The notes under the pieces: generated by a model | What the model was told of the DNA's origin: nothing | Databases searched by the model: none | Seen by the model: only the letters and a program-made list of their open reading frames with translations | Made by a program: the position numbers and the translations under genes | Shown here: piece after piece, positions 29,623 through 38,448 of the stretch | Layout: the number at the start of each line of letters is the position of its first letter | How positions within the stretch are numbered: position 1 is the first letter of the stretch | Source of the DNA: Ideonella alba | GTDB taxonomy: Bacteria > Pseudomonadota > Gammaproteobacteria > Burkholderiales > Burkholderiaceae_C | Direction of reading: 5' to 3' | DNA: 64,000 nt | Assembly: GCF_018069875.1 (NCBI RefSeq) | Contig: NZ_JAGQDF010000003.1 | Span: 248,001 to 312,000 of the forward strand

Positions 29623-29939
29623 TGCCGCCGCTGTCGATGTGGCCGCGCCAGGCCCTGCTGGGCCTGGTCCGGGCCTACCGCCTGCTGCTGAGCCCCTGGA
29701 TCGGCGGCGGCTGCCGCTTCGAGCCCACCTGCTCGCGCTACGCGATCGATGCGCTCGAGCGCCACGGCGCCGCCGCCGGCAGCTACCTGGCGGCGCGGCG
29801 CATCCTGCGCTGCGCGCCCTGGTGCGACGGCGGCCATGACCCGGTGCCGGCCCAGCGGCCGCGCCTGTTCGCCCATTGCTGTGTCGGTGCCACCCGCGCC
29901 GACACCTCACCGACGACTTCCACACCCCCCATGCCATGA
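29622..29939 (+). CDS. yidD: Membrane protein insertion efficiency factor YidD
   Basis: A 105-residue small protein with the family core LVRAYRLLLSPWIGGGCRFEPTCSRYAIDAL, including the conserved cysteine pair, followed by RRILRCAPWCDGGHDPVP. It assists YidC-dependent insertion of inner-membrane proteins. The start ATG at 29622 overlaps the rnpA stop (TGATG), and its own stop overlaps the yidC start (ATGA), so the three genes are translationally coupled. Confidence 0.92.
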   Translation: MPPLSMWPRQALLGLVRAYRLLLSPWIGGGCRFEPTCSRYAIDALERHGAAAGSYLAARRILRCAPWCDGGHDPVPAQRPRLFAHCCVGATRADTSPTTSTPPMP

Positions 29940-31591
29940 ACGATATCCGCCGCAATTTCCTGTGGGTGGTGTTTGCGATGTCCCTGGTCCTGCTCTGGGA
30001 CGCCTGGAACAAGCACAACGGCGAGCCCACGCTGTTCGGCGCGCCGATCGCCGCCACCCCGGCCTCGGCCGCTTCGGCCGCGCCGGGCGGTGTGCCCGCG
30101 TCGGCCACCCAGCCGGCCGCGGCCGCGGCCGCCACCACCGCCGCTGCGCCCGCCAACGACCCCGGCGAGCTGGTGGTGCTGCAGACCGACGTGCTGCGCC
30201 TGACGCTGGCCTCGCGCGGCGGTGACGTGGTGCGTGCCGAGCTGCTGGCCTACCCCGACGACCAGGACAAGTCGCAGCCGGTGGTGCTGATGGACCGCAG
30301 CGCCAACCGCACCTACCTGGCGCAGACCGGCTTCATCGGCACCGGCCTGCCCAGCCACTTCACGCTGCTGAGCGCCCAGCCGGGCGAGCGCACGCTGAAG
30401 GACGGCGCCAGCGAGCTGAGCGTGGTCTTCGCGTCGCCCGAGGCGAACGGCGTGCAGTGGACCAAGACGCTGACGCTGCGCCGCGGCCAGTACGCGATCG
30501 ACGTCAAGAACGAGCTGCGCAACACCGGCGCCGCCGCGGTGGACGCCCAGATCTACCTGCAACTGCAGCGTGACGGCACGCCGCCGCCGGGGGGCTCGAG
30601 CTTCTACTCCACCTTCACTGGCCCGGCCATCTACTCCGACGAGAAGAAGTTCCAGAAGGTCGAGTTCAAGGACATCGACAAGCGCAAGCCCGGCGAGGCG
30701 CCCAGCCACATCACCAAGGCGCAGGACGGCTGGGTGGCGATGGTGCAGCACTACTTCACCAGCGCCTGGCTGGTGAACACGCCGGGCGCGCGCGAGTTCG
30801 TCACCAAGAAGGACAAGGACAACCTGTACTCGGTGGCCCTGGTGCAGCCGCTGGGCAGCGTGGCGCCGGGCGCCACCGCCACCCACCAGGCGCAGCTCTA
30901 CGTGGGCCCGCAGGAAGAGAACCGGCTGGCCGCGCTGGCCCCGGGCCTGGAGCTGGTCAAGGACTACGGCGTGCTGCACATCCTGGCCAAGCCGCTGTTC
31001 TGGGTGCTGGACCAGCTGCACAAGCTGATCGGCAACTGGGGCTGGGCGATCGTCGGCCTGGTGGTGCTGCTGAAGATCGCCTTCTACTGGCTCAATGCCA
31101 GCGCCTACAAGTCGATGGCCAAGATGAAGGCGGTCAACCCGCGCATCATGGAGCTGCGCGAGCGACTGAAGGACAAGCCGCAGGAGATGCAGCAGGAGAT
31201 GATGCGCATCTACCGCGAGGAGAAGGTCAACCCGCTGGGTGGCTGCCTGCCGATCTTCATCCAGATGCCTTTCTTCATGGCGCTGTACTGGGTGCTGATG
31301 GCCACGGTGGAGATGCGCGGCGCGCCCTGGATCTGGTGGATCCACGACCTGGCCGCGATCGACCCGTACTACATCCTGCCCGCGGTGATGACCGCCACCA
31401 GCCTGCTGCAGGTCTGGCTGGGCCCCAAGGCCGGCGACGAGATGCAGCAGAAGATGATGTGGATGATGCCGCTGATCTTCGGCGTGATGTTCTTCTTCTT
31501 CCCGGCCGGCCTGGTGCTGTACTGGCTGACCAACAACATCCTGTCGATCGCCCAGCAGTGGTGGATCAACAAGCGCCTGGGCGTGAACTGA
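29936..31591 (+). CDS. yidC: Membrane protein insertase YidC
   Basis: A 551-residue protein starting MNDIRRNFLWVVFAMSLVLLWD (first membrane helix), then an alanine-rich linker, a large periplasmic beta domain (about 75-340), and the conserved C-terminal membrane helices with NWGWAIVGLVVLLK, GGCLPIFIQMPFFMALYWVL and VLYWLTNNILSIAQQWWINKRLG. It inserts inner-membrane proteins alone or with SecYEG. Typical Gram-negative length and layout. A strong terminator follows. Confidence 0.97.
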   Translation: MNDIRRNFLWVVFAMSLVLLWDAWNKHNGEPTLFGAPIAATPASAASAAPGGVPASATQPAAAAAATTAAAPANDPGELVVLQTDVLRLTLASRGGDVVRAELLAYPDDQDKSQPVVLMDRSANRTYLAQTGFIGTGLPSHFTLLSAQPGERTLKDGASELSVVFASPEANGVQWTKTLTLRRGQYAIDVKNELRNTGAAAVDAQIYLQLQRDGTPPPGGSSFYSTFTGPAIYSDEKKFQKVEFKDIDKRKPGEAPSHITKAQDGWVAMVQHYFTSAWLVNTPGAREFVTKKDKDNLYSVALVQPLGSVAPGATATHQAQLYVGPQEENRLAALAPGLELVKDYGVLHILAKPLFWVLDQLHKLIGNWGWAIVGLVVLLKIAFYWLNASAYKSMAKMKAVNPRIMELRERLKDKPQEMQQEMMRIYREEKVNPLGGCLPIFIQMPFFMALYWVLMATVEMRGAPWIWWIHDLAAIDPYYILPAVMTATSLLQVWLGPKAGDEMQQKMMWMMPLIFGVMFFFFPAGLVLYWLTNNILSIAQQWWINKRLGVN

Positions 31592-31604
31592 TCGCTGAAC
31601 CCCG

Positions 31605-31640
31605 CAACGCCCCCGCGTGCCACCGGCCGCGGGGGCGTTG
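31605..31640 (+). terminator. Terminator after yidC
   Basis: CAACGCCCCCGCG at 31605-31617 pairs perfectly with CGCGGGGGCGTTG at 31628-31640 over 13 bases, with a 10-base loop, followed by TCCTT. It lies 14 bases after the yidC stop and closes the rpmH-rnpA-yidD-yidC unit. Confidence 0.8.
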
Positions 31641-31763
31641 TCCTTGAGGGCGGCGCTCGCGGCGAGCTGCCAAGAAAGTCACACACCGCCGTGTCGCGAC
31701 ACTCATCGGTCCCCTGCCGCTGACGATGCCCTGGATGCCCAAGTGGGTATCTAGGAGCGAGCA

Positions 31764-33749
31764 ATGCAAGGCAAGACGATGGCCGTGGCCGGTGGCGTGG
31801 TGTGCGCGCTGGCGGCGGCAGGATGGGTGGGCGCAGGCGCCTGGTCCGGACAGCAACTCGAGGCCGAACTGCAGGCGCTGCAGGCCAGGCCCGCCGGTGC
31901 GGGCACCGCGGTGCGGGTCAGCGGCCTGAAGCACCAGCGCGGCCTGCTGTCGTCCAGCGGTGAGCTGGAGGTGCGGCTGGAGCCCGGCTGCGACGCTGCC
32001 GAAGGCCAGGACGAACCCGTCACGCTGCATGTGCGCTACCAGGCCAGCCACCTGCCGCTGCCCACGGCGCTGATGCGCTTCGACTGGCAGGCCCTGCCCA
32101 CCGGCGACACCGGGCGCGCCTTCGCCGAGCTGTTCGGCCAGGCGACGACGCTCAGCGGCCGCGGCAGCGTCACCCCCGGCGGCGCACTGCGCTCGGAGAT
32201 GTCGCTGCCCGAGCTGTCGGTGCGCCGCGCCGGCTCGGCGCTGCAGGTGGCGGCCTCGCAAGGCTTCATCAGCGTGCACGGCAAGGCGGTGGGCTTTGGC
32301 TGGACCTGGCCGCGGGTGGTGGCGCGCGGCGACGGCCAGGCGGTGGAGATGAAGGACGTGGCGCTGGACCTGGACCTCAGCAACCGCTTCCTGGGCACCG
32401 GCAGCGCGCAGTTCGCGGTGGGTGCGATGAGCACCGGGCTGGGCCAGCTCGAAGGCCTGACGCTGCGCTCCGAGGCGCGCGAGAACGGCGACCGGCTGGA
32501 CATGAGCATCCGCCCCGCCGTGGCCAAACTGGTGGCCGCCGGTCAGGCGCTCGAGGGCCTGGCGCTGGAGCTGCACGTCAAGGGCCTGGACACCCGCAGT
32601 GTCGAGACGCTGACCACCACCTTCTCGGCCAGCTGCGGCCTGCAGGCGCTGACCGCCAGCGAAGGCCAGGCGGTGCGTGATGCCGTGCAGCGTCTGCTCA
32701 CGCGCGGCTTCTCGGCTGGCATCGGGCAGCTCAGCGGCCGCTCCGGCGAGGGCGCGATCGACGGCCAGTGGAGCGTCGAGCTGCAACCCGCGCGCGGCGC
32801 GCAAATCCGCCTGGCCGAGCAGCTGCGCTCCAGCGGCCGCCTGGATGTGGGCGCCGGACTGCTGACGCCCGACCAGCGCCAGACGCTGCTGGCCATGGGC
32901 ATGGCGGTGGAGCAGGCCAGCGGCCTGCGCGCCAGCTACGACTACGCCGACGGACTGCTCAAGGTCAACGGCCGCACGCTGGATGCCGGTGGCTTCCAGC
33001 AGACACTGGCCGAGGCCGACACCCGCATCGCCGCCCAGCTGGCGGAATGGTCGGCACCGCGCGTGGCCCAGGCCCCCGCGCCTGTGCCGGTCGCTGCGAC
33101 CGAGGTCCCCGCCGCTGCGCCCGCTGCGGCGCCCGAGCCGGCGGCCGAGGCCGCCGTGACACCGCCGCCGGCCATGGCCCCCACGCCGGTGGCCACCGAA
33201 TGCGGCGACCTGGAGACCTGTGTCCGCCAGAGCCTGGCTGCCGGCCGAGCGCAGGACGTCGACACACTGCGCGCCCAGGCCTCGCGCATCGACGCGCTGC
33301 CCAAGCCCGACGTCGGCAACAAGGCGGTGGCCCGCCAGCACAACACCACCGGGCTGGACGCCCTGAAGCGCAACGATCTGCCCGCCGCCGTGGCCGCGCT
33401 GCGCCTGGCGCTGCGCGAGAACCCGCGCGACGTGGAGGTGGCCGGCAACCTGGGCTATGCGCTGGTCAAGGCAGACCGCGCGGCCGAGGCCTCGGACGTG
33501 CTGCTGGCGGCGCTGGTGCTGGACCCCCGGCGCAGTTCCACCTGGACGCCGCTGGCCGAGGCCCTGGCCCTGTCGGGCCGCGCGGCCGACGCCGATGCCG
33601 CGCTGTGGATCGCCTACCAGTGGTCGGCCAACCGCGAGAAGTCGCTGGCCTGGTACCAGGACCGCGCCGACAAGGAGACCCGCCCCGCGCTGCAGGCGCT
33701 CTACGCACGCCAGCTGCGGCTGGTGGTGGCGGACAGCGGCCGACGCTGA
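31764..33749 (+). CDS. DUF945-like protein fused to a TPR domain
   Basis: A 661-residue protein. It starts with one membrane helix (AVAGGVVCALAAAGWVGAGAW) followed by GQQLEAELQAL and repeated beta segments, the layout of DUF945/YdgA-type periplasmic proteins. After an alanine-proline linker (about 435-475) the last 190 residues contain TPR-like helices (TGLDALKRNDLPAAVAALRLALRENPRDVEVAGNLGYALVKADRAAEAS is split over two repeats). Known DUF945 proteins lack such a tail, so this looks like a fusion. GAGCGAG lies just upstream of the ATG. A role in envelope maintenance is only a guess. Confidence 0.7.
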   Translation: MQGKTMAVAGGVVCALAAAGWVGAGAWSGQQLEAELQALQARPAGAGTAVRVSGLKHQRGLLSSSGELEVRLEPGCDAAEGQDEPVTLHVRYQASHLPLPTALMRFDWQALPTGDTGRAFAELFGQATTLSGRGSVTPGGALRSEMSLPELSVRRAGSALQVAASQGFISVHGKAVGFGWTWPRVVARGDGQAVEMKDVALDLDLSNRFLGTGSAQFAVGAMSTGLGQLEGLTLRSEARENGDRLDMSIRPAVAKLVAAGQALEGLALELHVKGLDTRSVETLTTTFSASCGLQALTASEGQAVRDAVQRLLTRGFSAGIGQLSGRSGEGAIDGQWSVELQPARGAQIRLAEQLRSSGRLDVGAGLLTPDQRQTLLAMGMAVEQASGLRASYDYADGLLKVNGRTLDAGGFQQTLAEADTRIAAQLAEWSAPRVAQAPAPVPVAATEVPAAAPAAAPEPAAEAAVTPPPAMAPTPVATECGDLETCVRQSLAAGRAQDVDTLRAQASRIDALPKPDVGNKAVARQHNTTGLDALKRNDLPAAVAALRLALRENPRDVEVAGNLGYALVKADRAAEASDVLLAALVLDPRRSSTWTPLAEALALSGRAADADAALWIAYQWSANREKSLAWYQDRADKETRPALQALYARQLRLVVADSGRR

Positions 33750-33884
33750 CGCCGCCTCAACTTCCGGCCGCGCGCGGCCGATAGGCCTCTGGCGGGACCG
33801 TCGTTGAAGCCCTCCCGGGCTGACCCCGCGGGCCGTCGGTGCCGACCATGCGGTGGGCGCCGGCGGCCCGTCCCGCGCCAGGCA

Positions 33885-34217
33885 CTAGCGTCGATCGTCC
33901 AGCGCCGCCAGCGGGCGCTCGGCGGCATGGGGTTCGGCGTAGGTCACGCCGGGTTGCCGGCGCAGCTGGCGCGCGGCGGCATCGGTGGACAGCCCCGGCG
34001 CCAGGACCACCCGCTGCAGATGGGGGCCCAGCGTCTGCGTCACCCGGGCCTGCACACCCAGCAGGGCGCGCTCGCGGGCCGATTCGGTGCTGTCCGGCAT
34101 GAATTGCACCAGCAACTCGCCCGGCGGCTCCGCCGCCACGGCGCAGACCACCCAGCTGCCCAACAGGGCGCCCGTCACCCAGGCGCGCCAGCCCCACCCC
34201 ACAGCCTTGCTTCGCAT
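33885..34217 (-). CDS. Secreted I9-type peptidase-inhibitor-like protein (orphan subtilisin prodomain)
   Basis: A 110-residue protein. The signal peptide (about residues 10-29) ends VCAVAAE. The mature part GELLVQF, RERALLGV, PHLQRVVLAPGLS and LRRQPGVTYAEPHA matches the inhibitor I9 fold, the prodomain that folds and inhibits subtilisins; GVTYAEP-like endings are characteristic. No peptidase domain follows; the protein stops after 20 more residues. It may inhibit a secreted S8 protease in trans. GGAGGG lies upstream of the ATG at 34217. Confidence 0.7.
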   Translation of the reverse strand: MRSKAVGWGWRAWVTGALLGSWVVCAVAAEPPGELLVQFMPDSTESARERALLGVQARVTQTLGPHLQRVVLAPGLSTDAAARQLRRQPGVTYAEPHAAERPLAALDDRR

Positions 34218-34334
34218 GCTTCCCTCCCAGGACGGTGACTCGTGCGGACCCATCATGGACTCCGCCGGCGGCGTTTGTCGCCCCCTAAGCTGCACGCCGG
34301 TGCCGCCGCCGCGGCGGACGTCACAATCCGGTGC

Positions 34335-35498
34335 ATGTCTGCCTCCACGCTGCCCCCTGCCGGCCCGCTGGCCGGCCTCAAGGTCCTGGAACTGGGCCAA
34401 CTGATCGCCGGGCCGTTCGCCGGCAAGACCCTGGGCGACTTCGGCGCCGAGGTGATCAAGGTCGAACCGCCCGGCACCGGCGACCCGCTGCGCCAGTGGC
34501 GCCTGCTGCACAACGGCACCAGCGTCTGGTGGCAGGTGCAGAGCCGCAACAAGAAGAGCGTGGTGCTGGACCTGCGCAGTGACGAGGGCCGCTCCGACGT
34601 GCGCCGCCTGATCGACGAGGCCGACGTGCTGATCGAGAACTTCAAGCCCGGCACGCTGGAGAAGTGGGGCCTGGGCTACGAGTCCCTGGCCGCCAGCAAC
34701 CCCGGCCTGATCATGCTGCGCATCAGCGGCTACGGCCAGGATGGCCCCTACCGCGACCTGCCGGGCTTTGCGGTGGTGGCCGAGGCCATGGGCGGCCTGC
34801 GCCACCTGATGGGCGAGCCCGGCCGGGTGCCGGTGCGCGCGGGGGTGAGCCTGGGCGACACGCTGGCGGCGCTGCATGGCGTGATCGGCGTGCTGCTGGC
34901 GCTGCAGGCGCGCGCACGCACCGGGCGCGGCCAGGTGGTGGATGTGGCGCTCTACGAGGCGGTGTTCAACTGCATGGAAAGCCTGCTGCCCGAGTACAGC
35001 GCGTTTGGCGCGGTGCGCCAGCCGGCCGGCAGCGCGCTGCCCGGCATCGCGCCCAGCAACGCCTACCGCTGCGCCGATGGCCAGGTGGTGATCGGCGGCA
35101 ATGGCGACAGCATCTACAAGCGCCTGATGAGCGCGATCGGCCGCGACGACCTGGGCACCGACCCGGCGCTGGCGCACAACGCCGGCCGCGCCGCCCAGGT
35201 CGACCGCATCGATGCCGCCATCACCGCCTGGACCGTGCAGCGCCCGGTGGCCGAGGTGGTGACCGTGCTGCAGGCGGCCAGCGTGCCGGTGGGCCGCATC
35301 TACACCGTGCAGGACATCGCCGAGGACCCGCACTACCGCGCCCGCGGGATGATTCAGCGCATCCTCACCGCCGACGGCCTGGCGCTGGACGTGCCGGGCG
35401 TGGTGCCGCGCCTGAGTGACACGCCGGGCAGCCTGCGCTCGCTGGCCCCGGCCCTGGGCGAGCATCCGGCACGCTGGTCGGAGGGCCAGGGTGGCTGA
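34335..35498 (+). CDS. CaiB/BaiF-type CoA-transferase
   Basis: A 387-residue class III CoA-transferase: LKVLELGQLIAGPFAGKTLGDFGAEVIKVEPP at the start, SRNKKSVVLDLRS, NFKPGTLEKWGLGY, and GVSLGDTLAALHGVIG with the conserved aspartate that forms the acyl-enzyme. It moves CoA between carboxylic acids; the acid cannot be predicted. The ATG at 34335 gives the normal length. Its end overlaps the GNAT gene start by 8 bases, so they are probably co-expressed. Confidence 0.9.
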   Translation: MSASTLPPAGPLAGLKVLELGQLIAGPFAGKTLGDFGAEVIKVEPPGTGDPLRQWRLLHNGTSVWWQVQSRNKKSVVLDLRSDEGRSDVRRLIDEADVLIENFKPGTLEKWGLGYESLAASNPGLIMLRISGYGQDGPYRDLPGFAVVAEAMGGLRHLMGEPGRVPVRAGVSLGDTLAALHGVIGVLLALQARARTGRGQVVDVALYEAVFNCMESLLPEYSAFGAVRQPAGSALPGIAPSNAYRCADGQVVIGGNGDSIYKRLMSAIGRDDLGTDPALAHNAGRAAQVDRIDAAITAWTVQRPVAEVVTVLQAASVPVGRIYTVQDIAEDPHYRARGMIQRILTADGLALDVPGVVPRLSDTPGSLRSLAPALGEHPARWSEGQGG

Positions 35499-35970
35499 GC
35501 CGATCCGCTACCAGACCGCCCCGGCCGGCTTCACCGAATGGGGCGCCTTGCTGACGCTGCTGCAGGACGCCTTCGCCTACATGGACGGCCGGATCGACCC
35601 GCCCTCCTCGCTGAAGGCGCTGGACGCCGCCGCGCTGCAGGCCAAGGCCGGGCGCGAGACGCTGATCGTGGCGCATGAGGGCGACACGCTGGTGGGCTGC
35701 GGTTTTGTCGACCTGCGGCCCGACTGCGCCTACCTGGGCAAGCTGGCCGTGGCCGACGCCTGGCGCCGCCGTGGGGTGGCGCGCGGCATCGTGGAGGCCG
35801 CCGCGGCGCTGGCGCGGGCGGCGGGTCGGCCGGTGCTGGAGTTGCAGACGCGGGTGGAACTGGTCGAGAACCACCGCAGCTTCGAGGCCCTGGGTTTCGT
35901 CACCGTGGCGCGCACCGCCCATCCGGGCTTCGACCGCCCCACCAGCCTGACGATGCGTCGCCCGCTGTGA
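35491..35970 (+). CDS. GNAT family acetyltransferase
   Basis: A 159-residue protein with the acetyl-CoA binding stretch YLGKLAVADAWRRRGVARGIVEAAAALA and the later ELVENHRSFEALGFVTVART, both typical GNAT motifs. It starts with GTG at 35491 inside the end of the CoA-transferase gene. Substrate unknown; a small amine or protein N-terminus is possible. The coupling to a CoA-transferase may reflect a shared CoA-thioester pathway. Confidence 0.85.
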   Translation: MAEPIRYQTAPAGFTEWGALLTLLQDAFAYMDGRIDPPSSLKALDAAALQAKAGRETLIVAHEGDTLVGCGFVDLRPDCAYLGKLAVADAWRRRGVARGIVEAAAALARAAGRPVLELQTRVELVENHRSFEALGFVTVARTAHPGFDRPTSLTMRRPL

Positions 35971-35977
35971 GCCGGGG

Positions 35978-36901
35978 CTAATCGAACCAGCGCGTGGGCG
36001 CCAGGCCGTGGCGCTCGTAGATCTCCTGCACCAGGTAGGCCGTGCTGTGGCGCGCCGGCAGTACCGCGGTGACGCGGCTGCCGAACAGGAAGCCCAGTTC
36101 ACGCAGCGTGTCGCGCCGGCCGGGGTCGTCGACCACCACCACCTGCGAGCCGTCCAGCGCGCCCAGCGGCAGCGCGTCCAGCCGGCGCGCGCGCTCATAG
36201 CCCAGGTGGCGCAGCGCGGCCACTTCCACCGGGTAGCTCAGCACGTCCACCCGCGGCACGTCGGCCCAGGCGTCCTGGGCGCGGCTGTGCAGCCACTGGC
36301 GCTGCTGGCGGCGCTGCTGCAGGCCGGCCAGCGCGCCGCCCAGCCGCGGCCCCGCGGCCTGCACGGCCTGCAGGCTGACGCGCAGCGCGTCGGGGTTGTC
36401 GCAGGGACGGGTGGTGGGCGGCGTGCCGTGGCCCAGGATCAGCGACGACCAGCCGCCGCGCGGGTAGAACACGCGCTGGCAGCCCTCGCCGGCGTCCAGC
36501 GCCTGCACCACGAACAGACCCAGCGGGTGCTCGGCCAGCGCCAGCGCCTCGCCGTGCAGCGACACGCCGTGGCGCATGCTGAGCGTGAAGCTGCAGGGCT
36601 CGACCCGCTGCGGCATCGACCGGCTGACCATGCGGATGCAGGTGACGCGCGACAGCGGCATCGACATCCACTGCCACTTGGGCGGGATGCGGATCAGCGC
36701 GGCCTGTTCGTCATGCTGCAGGCTCAGCAGACGGGTGGCCACGCGGCGGCCCTGGCGGCCCTCGATCTCGGCCGGCAGGCCGGGCTCGTCGAGCAGGTCC
36801 ACCACCGGCGCGCCCACGGTCAGGCTGCGCTCGATCGGCCAGCCCGCCAAGGCCTCGGCCGCGGCAGCATCGGGGGCGGCAGGGGTGGACGGGGAGGGCA
36901 T
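35978..36901 (-). CDS. Protein with T2SSE_N/MshEN-like C-terminal domain
   Basis: A 307-residue protein. The last 90 residues (YPVEVAALRHLGYERARRLDALPLGALDG, VVVVDDPGRRDTLRELGFLFGSRVTAVLPA) resemble the N-terminal domain of GspE/PilB-type secretion ATPases. No ATPase domain follows. The first 200 residues are beta-rich with many arginines and match nothing I recognise. It lies downstream of a diguanylate cyclase gene on the same strand, 184 bases apart, which would fit a nucleotide-signalling adaptor, but the RLGxxL motif of c-di-GMP-binding MshEN domains is not seen. Confidence 0.55.
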   Translation of the reverse strand: MPSPSTPAAPDAAAAEALAGWPIERSLTVGAPVVDLLDEPGLPAEIEGRQGRRVATRLLSLQHDEQAALIRIPPKWQWMSMPLSRVTCIRMVSRSMPQRVEPCSFTLSMRHGVSLHGEALALAEHPLGLFVVQALDAGEGCQRVFYPRGGWSSLILGHGTPPTTRPCDNPDALRVSLQAVQAAGPRLGGALAGLQQRRQQRQWLHSRAQDAWADVPRVDVLSYPVEVAALRHLGYERARRLDALPLGALDGSQVVVVDDPGRRDTLRELGFLFGSRVTAVLPARHSTAYLVQEIYERHGLAPTRWFD

Positions 36902-37085
36902 GGGCGCGGTGGAGCGTGAGAACTACAAGTTGCGTCAATGGTAACCATCTGAAACATGTTTCGCCCACACCGGCCGGAACTAGTTCACGCCGCGCGTCGC
37001 GGTCCCCCCAATGCGAAGGGTCGGGCGACGGGCCGGTGGGCGCCTGGGGGCGTCTTGGGGCAGCCCTTGCGGCGTCCTGGGGCGT

Positions 37086-38381
37086 TCAGCCCTGCGGCTC
37101 GGCGCTGCCCTGTGACGCGCTGGCGCCCAGCAGCACGCGGTTGCGCCCCGAGCGCTTGGCCTGGTAGAGCGCCCGGTCGGCCTGCTCGATCAGCAGCGCC
37201 GGCTCGGGCCCATGCGCCGGCAGCGCGGCCACGCCGATGCTGACCGTCACCGCCGGCAGGCCGTCGGCGGGCAGGGCCTGCACCGCGGCGCAGACCTTCT
37301 CGGCCAGCTGCAGGCCCTGCTGGGCGTCGATGCCCGGTGCGATCAGCACGAACTCCTCGCCACCCCAGCGGCACACCAGGTCCTCGCGGCGCACCAGCGC
37401 GCGCAGGGTGTGGGCCACGCAGCGCAGCACCTCGTCGCCCACCGCATGGCCGTGGCTGTCGTTGATCGACTTGAAGTGGTCGATGTCGATGAAGCACAGC
37501 GCCAGCGGCAGCCCCAGCCGGCGGCACAGGGCGACCTGCGCCTCGAGGTAGGCCATGCCCTCGCGCCGGTTGGCCAGGCCGGTGAGGAAGTCGTGCACCG
37601 CGATCCGCTCGAGCTGCAGCTGCAGCTCCTTGCGCTCGGTCACGTCCTGCACCATGCCCACGGCGCGGGTGGGCTGGCCGCGCTCGTCGCGGTCACAGAC
37701 GCGGCCGACGTCATGCACCCACAGGTACACGCCATTGCGGTTGCGCAGGCGGTACTCGGCCTCGTAGCGGGCGCGCTGGCCGTTCAGGTGGGCCTGCAGC
37801 TCGGCCATCACGCGCGGCGCGTCATCGGGGTGGATGTTGTCCGACCAGGTGGACAGCACGGGATGCATCTCGTCGGGGCCGTAACCCAGCATGCGCTTGA
37901 GTTGCGGGCTGAAGAACAGCGTGCCGGCCGCGATGTCCCAGTCCCACAGGCCGTCGGTGGCCTCGTTCAGGGCGAACCACAGCTGGTGCTCGCGCTGGCG
38001 CAGCTCGCGCTCCAGCGCCAGACGGCGCCCGACATCGCGCGCCACCGACAGGAACCAGTGCTTGCCGTTGAGCTCGACCTGGGTGGTGTTGACCTCCACC
38101 GGCACCTCGTGCCCGGCCGCATGGCGGTGGCGGCCGACAAAGGTGAAGCACTCGCTGGCGCGGATCGCCTGGGCGATGTCCTGCCACTGCGGCAGGCCGG
38201 TGACGTCCATCTGCAGGCTCAGCACGCTGTGGTCGATCACCTCGCGCGGGCTCAGGCCCAGCATCGCCCAGGCCGCGCGGTTGCCCCAGACGATGCGGGA
38301 GTCCTCGGGGTCGATCAGGTAGACCGCGTCGGCCAGGTGCTCGAACAGCGGCGCCAGGGGGAACTCGGGCAGATCGGGCAC
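37086..38381 (-). CDS. PAS-PAS-GGDEF diguanylate cyclase
   Basis: A 431-residue soluble protein. Two PAS domains (about 8-125 and 130-255; the second is PAS_3-like with PAC ending VQDVTERK) precede a GGDEF domain with intact active site RWGGEEFVLIAPG near 365. An RxxD inhibitory I-site (RRED) lies five residues before it, so product inhibition is expected. It should make c-di-GMP in response to a PAS-bound cue. Translation starts at GTG 38381. It is divergent from the permease gene at 38449. Confidence 0.9.
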   Translation of the reverse strand: MPDLPEFPLAPLFEHLADAVYLIDPEDSRIVWGNRAAWAMLGLSPREVIDHSVLSLQMDVTGLPQWQDIAQAIRASECFTFVGRHRHAAGHEVPVEVNTTQVELNGKHWFLSVARDVGRRLALERELRQREHQLWFALNEATDGLWDWDIAAGTLFFSPQLKRMLGYGPDEMHPVLSTWSDNIHPDDAPRVMAELQAHLNGQRARYEAEYRLRNRNGVYLWVHDVGRVCDRDERGQPTRAVGMVQDVTERKELQLQLERIAVHDFLTGLANRREGMAYLEAQVALCRRLGLPLALCFIDIDHFKSINDSHGHAVGDEVLRCVAHTLRALVRREDLVCRWGGEEFVLIAPGIDAQQGLQLAEKVCAAVQALPADGLPAVTVSIGVAALPAHGPEPALLIEQADRALYQAKRSGRNRVLLGASASQGSAEPQG

Positions 38382-38448
38382 GGCGGTGTGACTCGGCGGG
38401 TGGCAGACGGCAGATCACCGATGGTGCCAGATCGCGCAGAATGCGGCC

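Noticed and set aside
33766-33779. Perfect GGCCGCGCGCGGCC palindrome as a terminator
   Set aside because: There is no U-tract and the arms leave almost no loop; GC-rich self-complementary runs occur by chance here.
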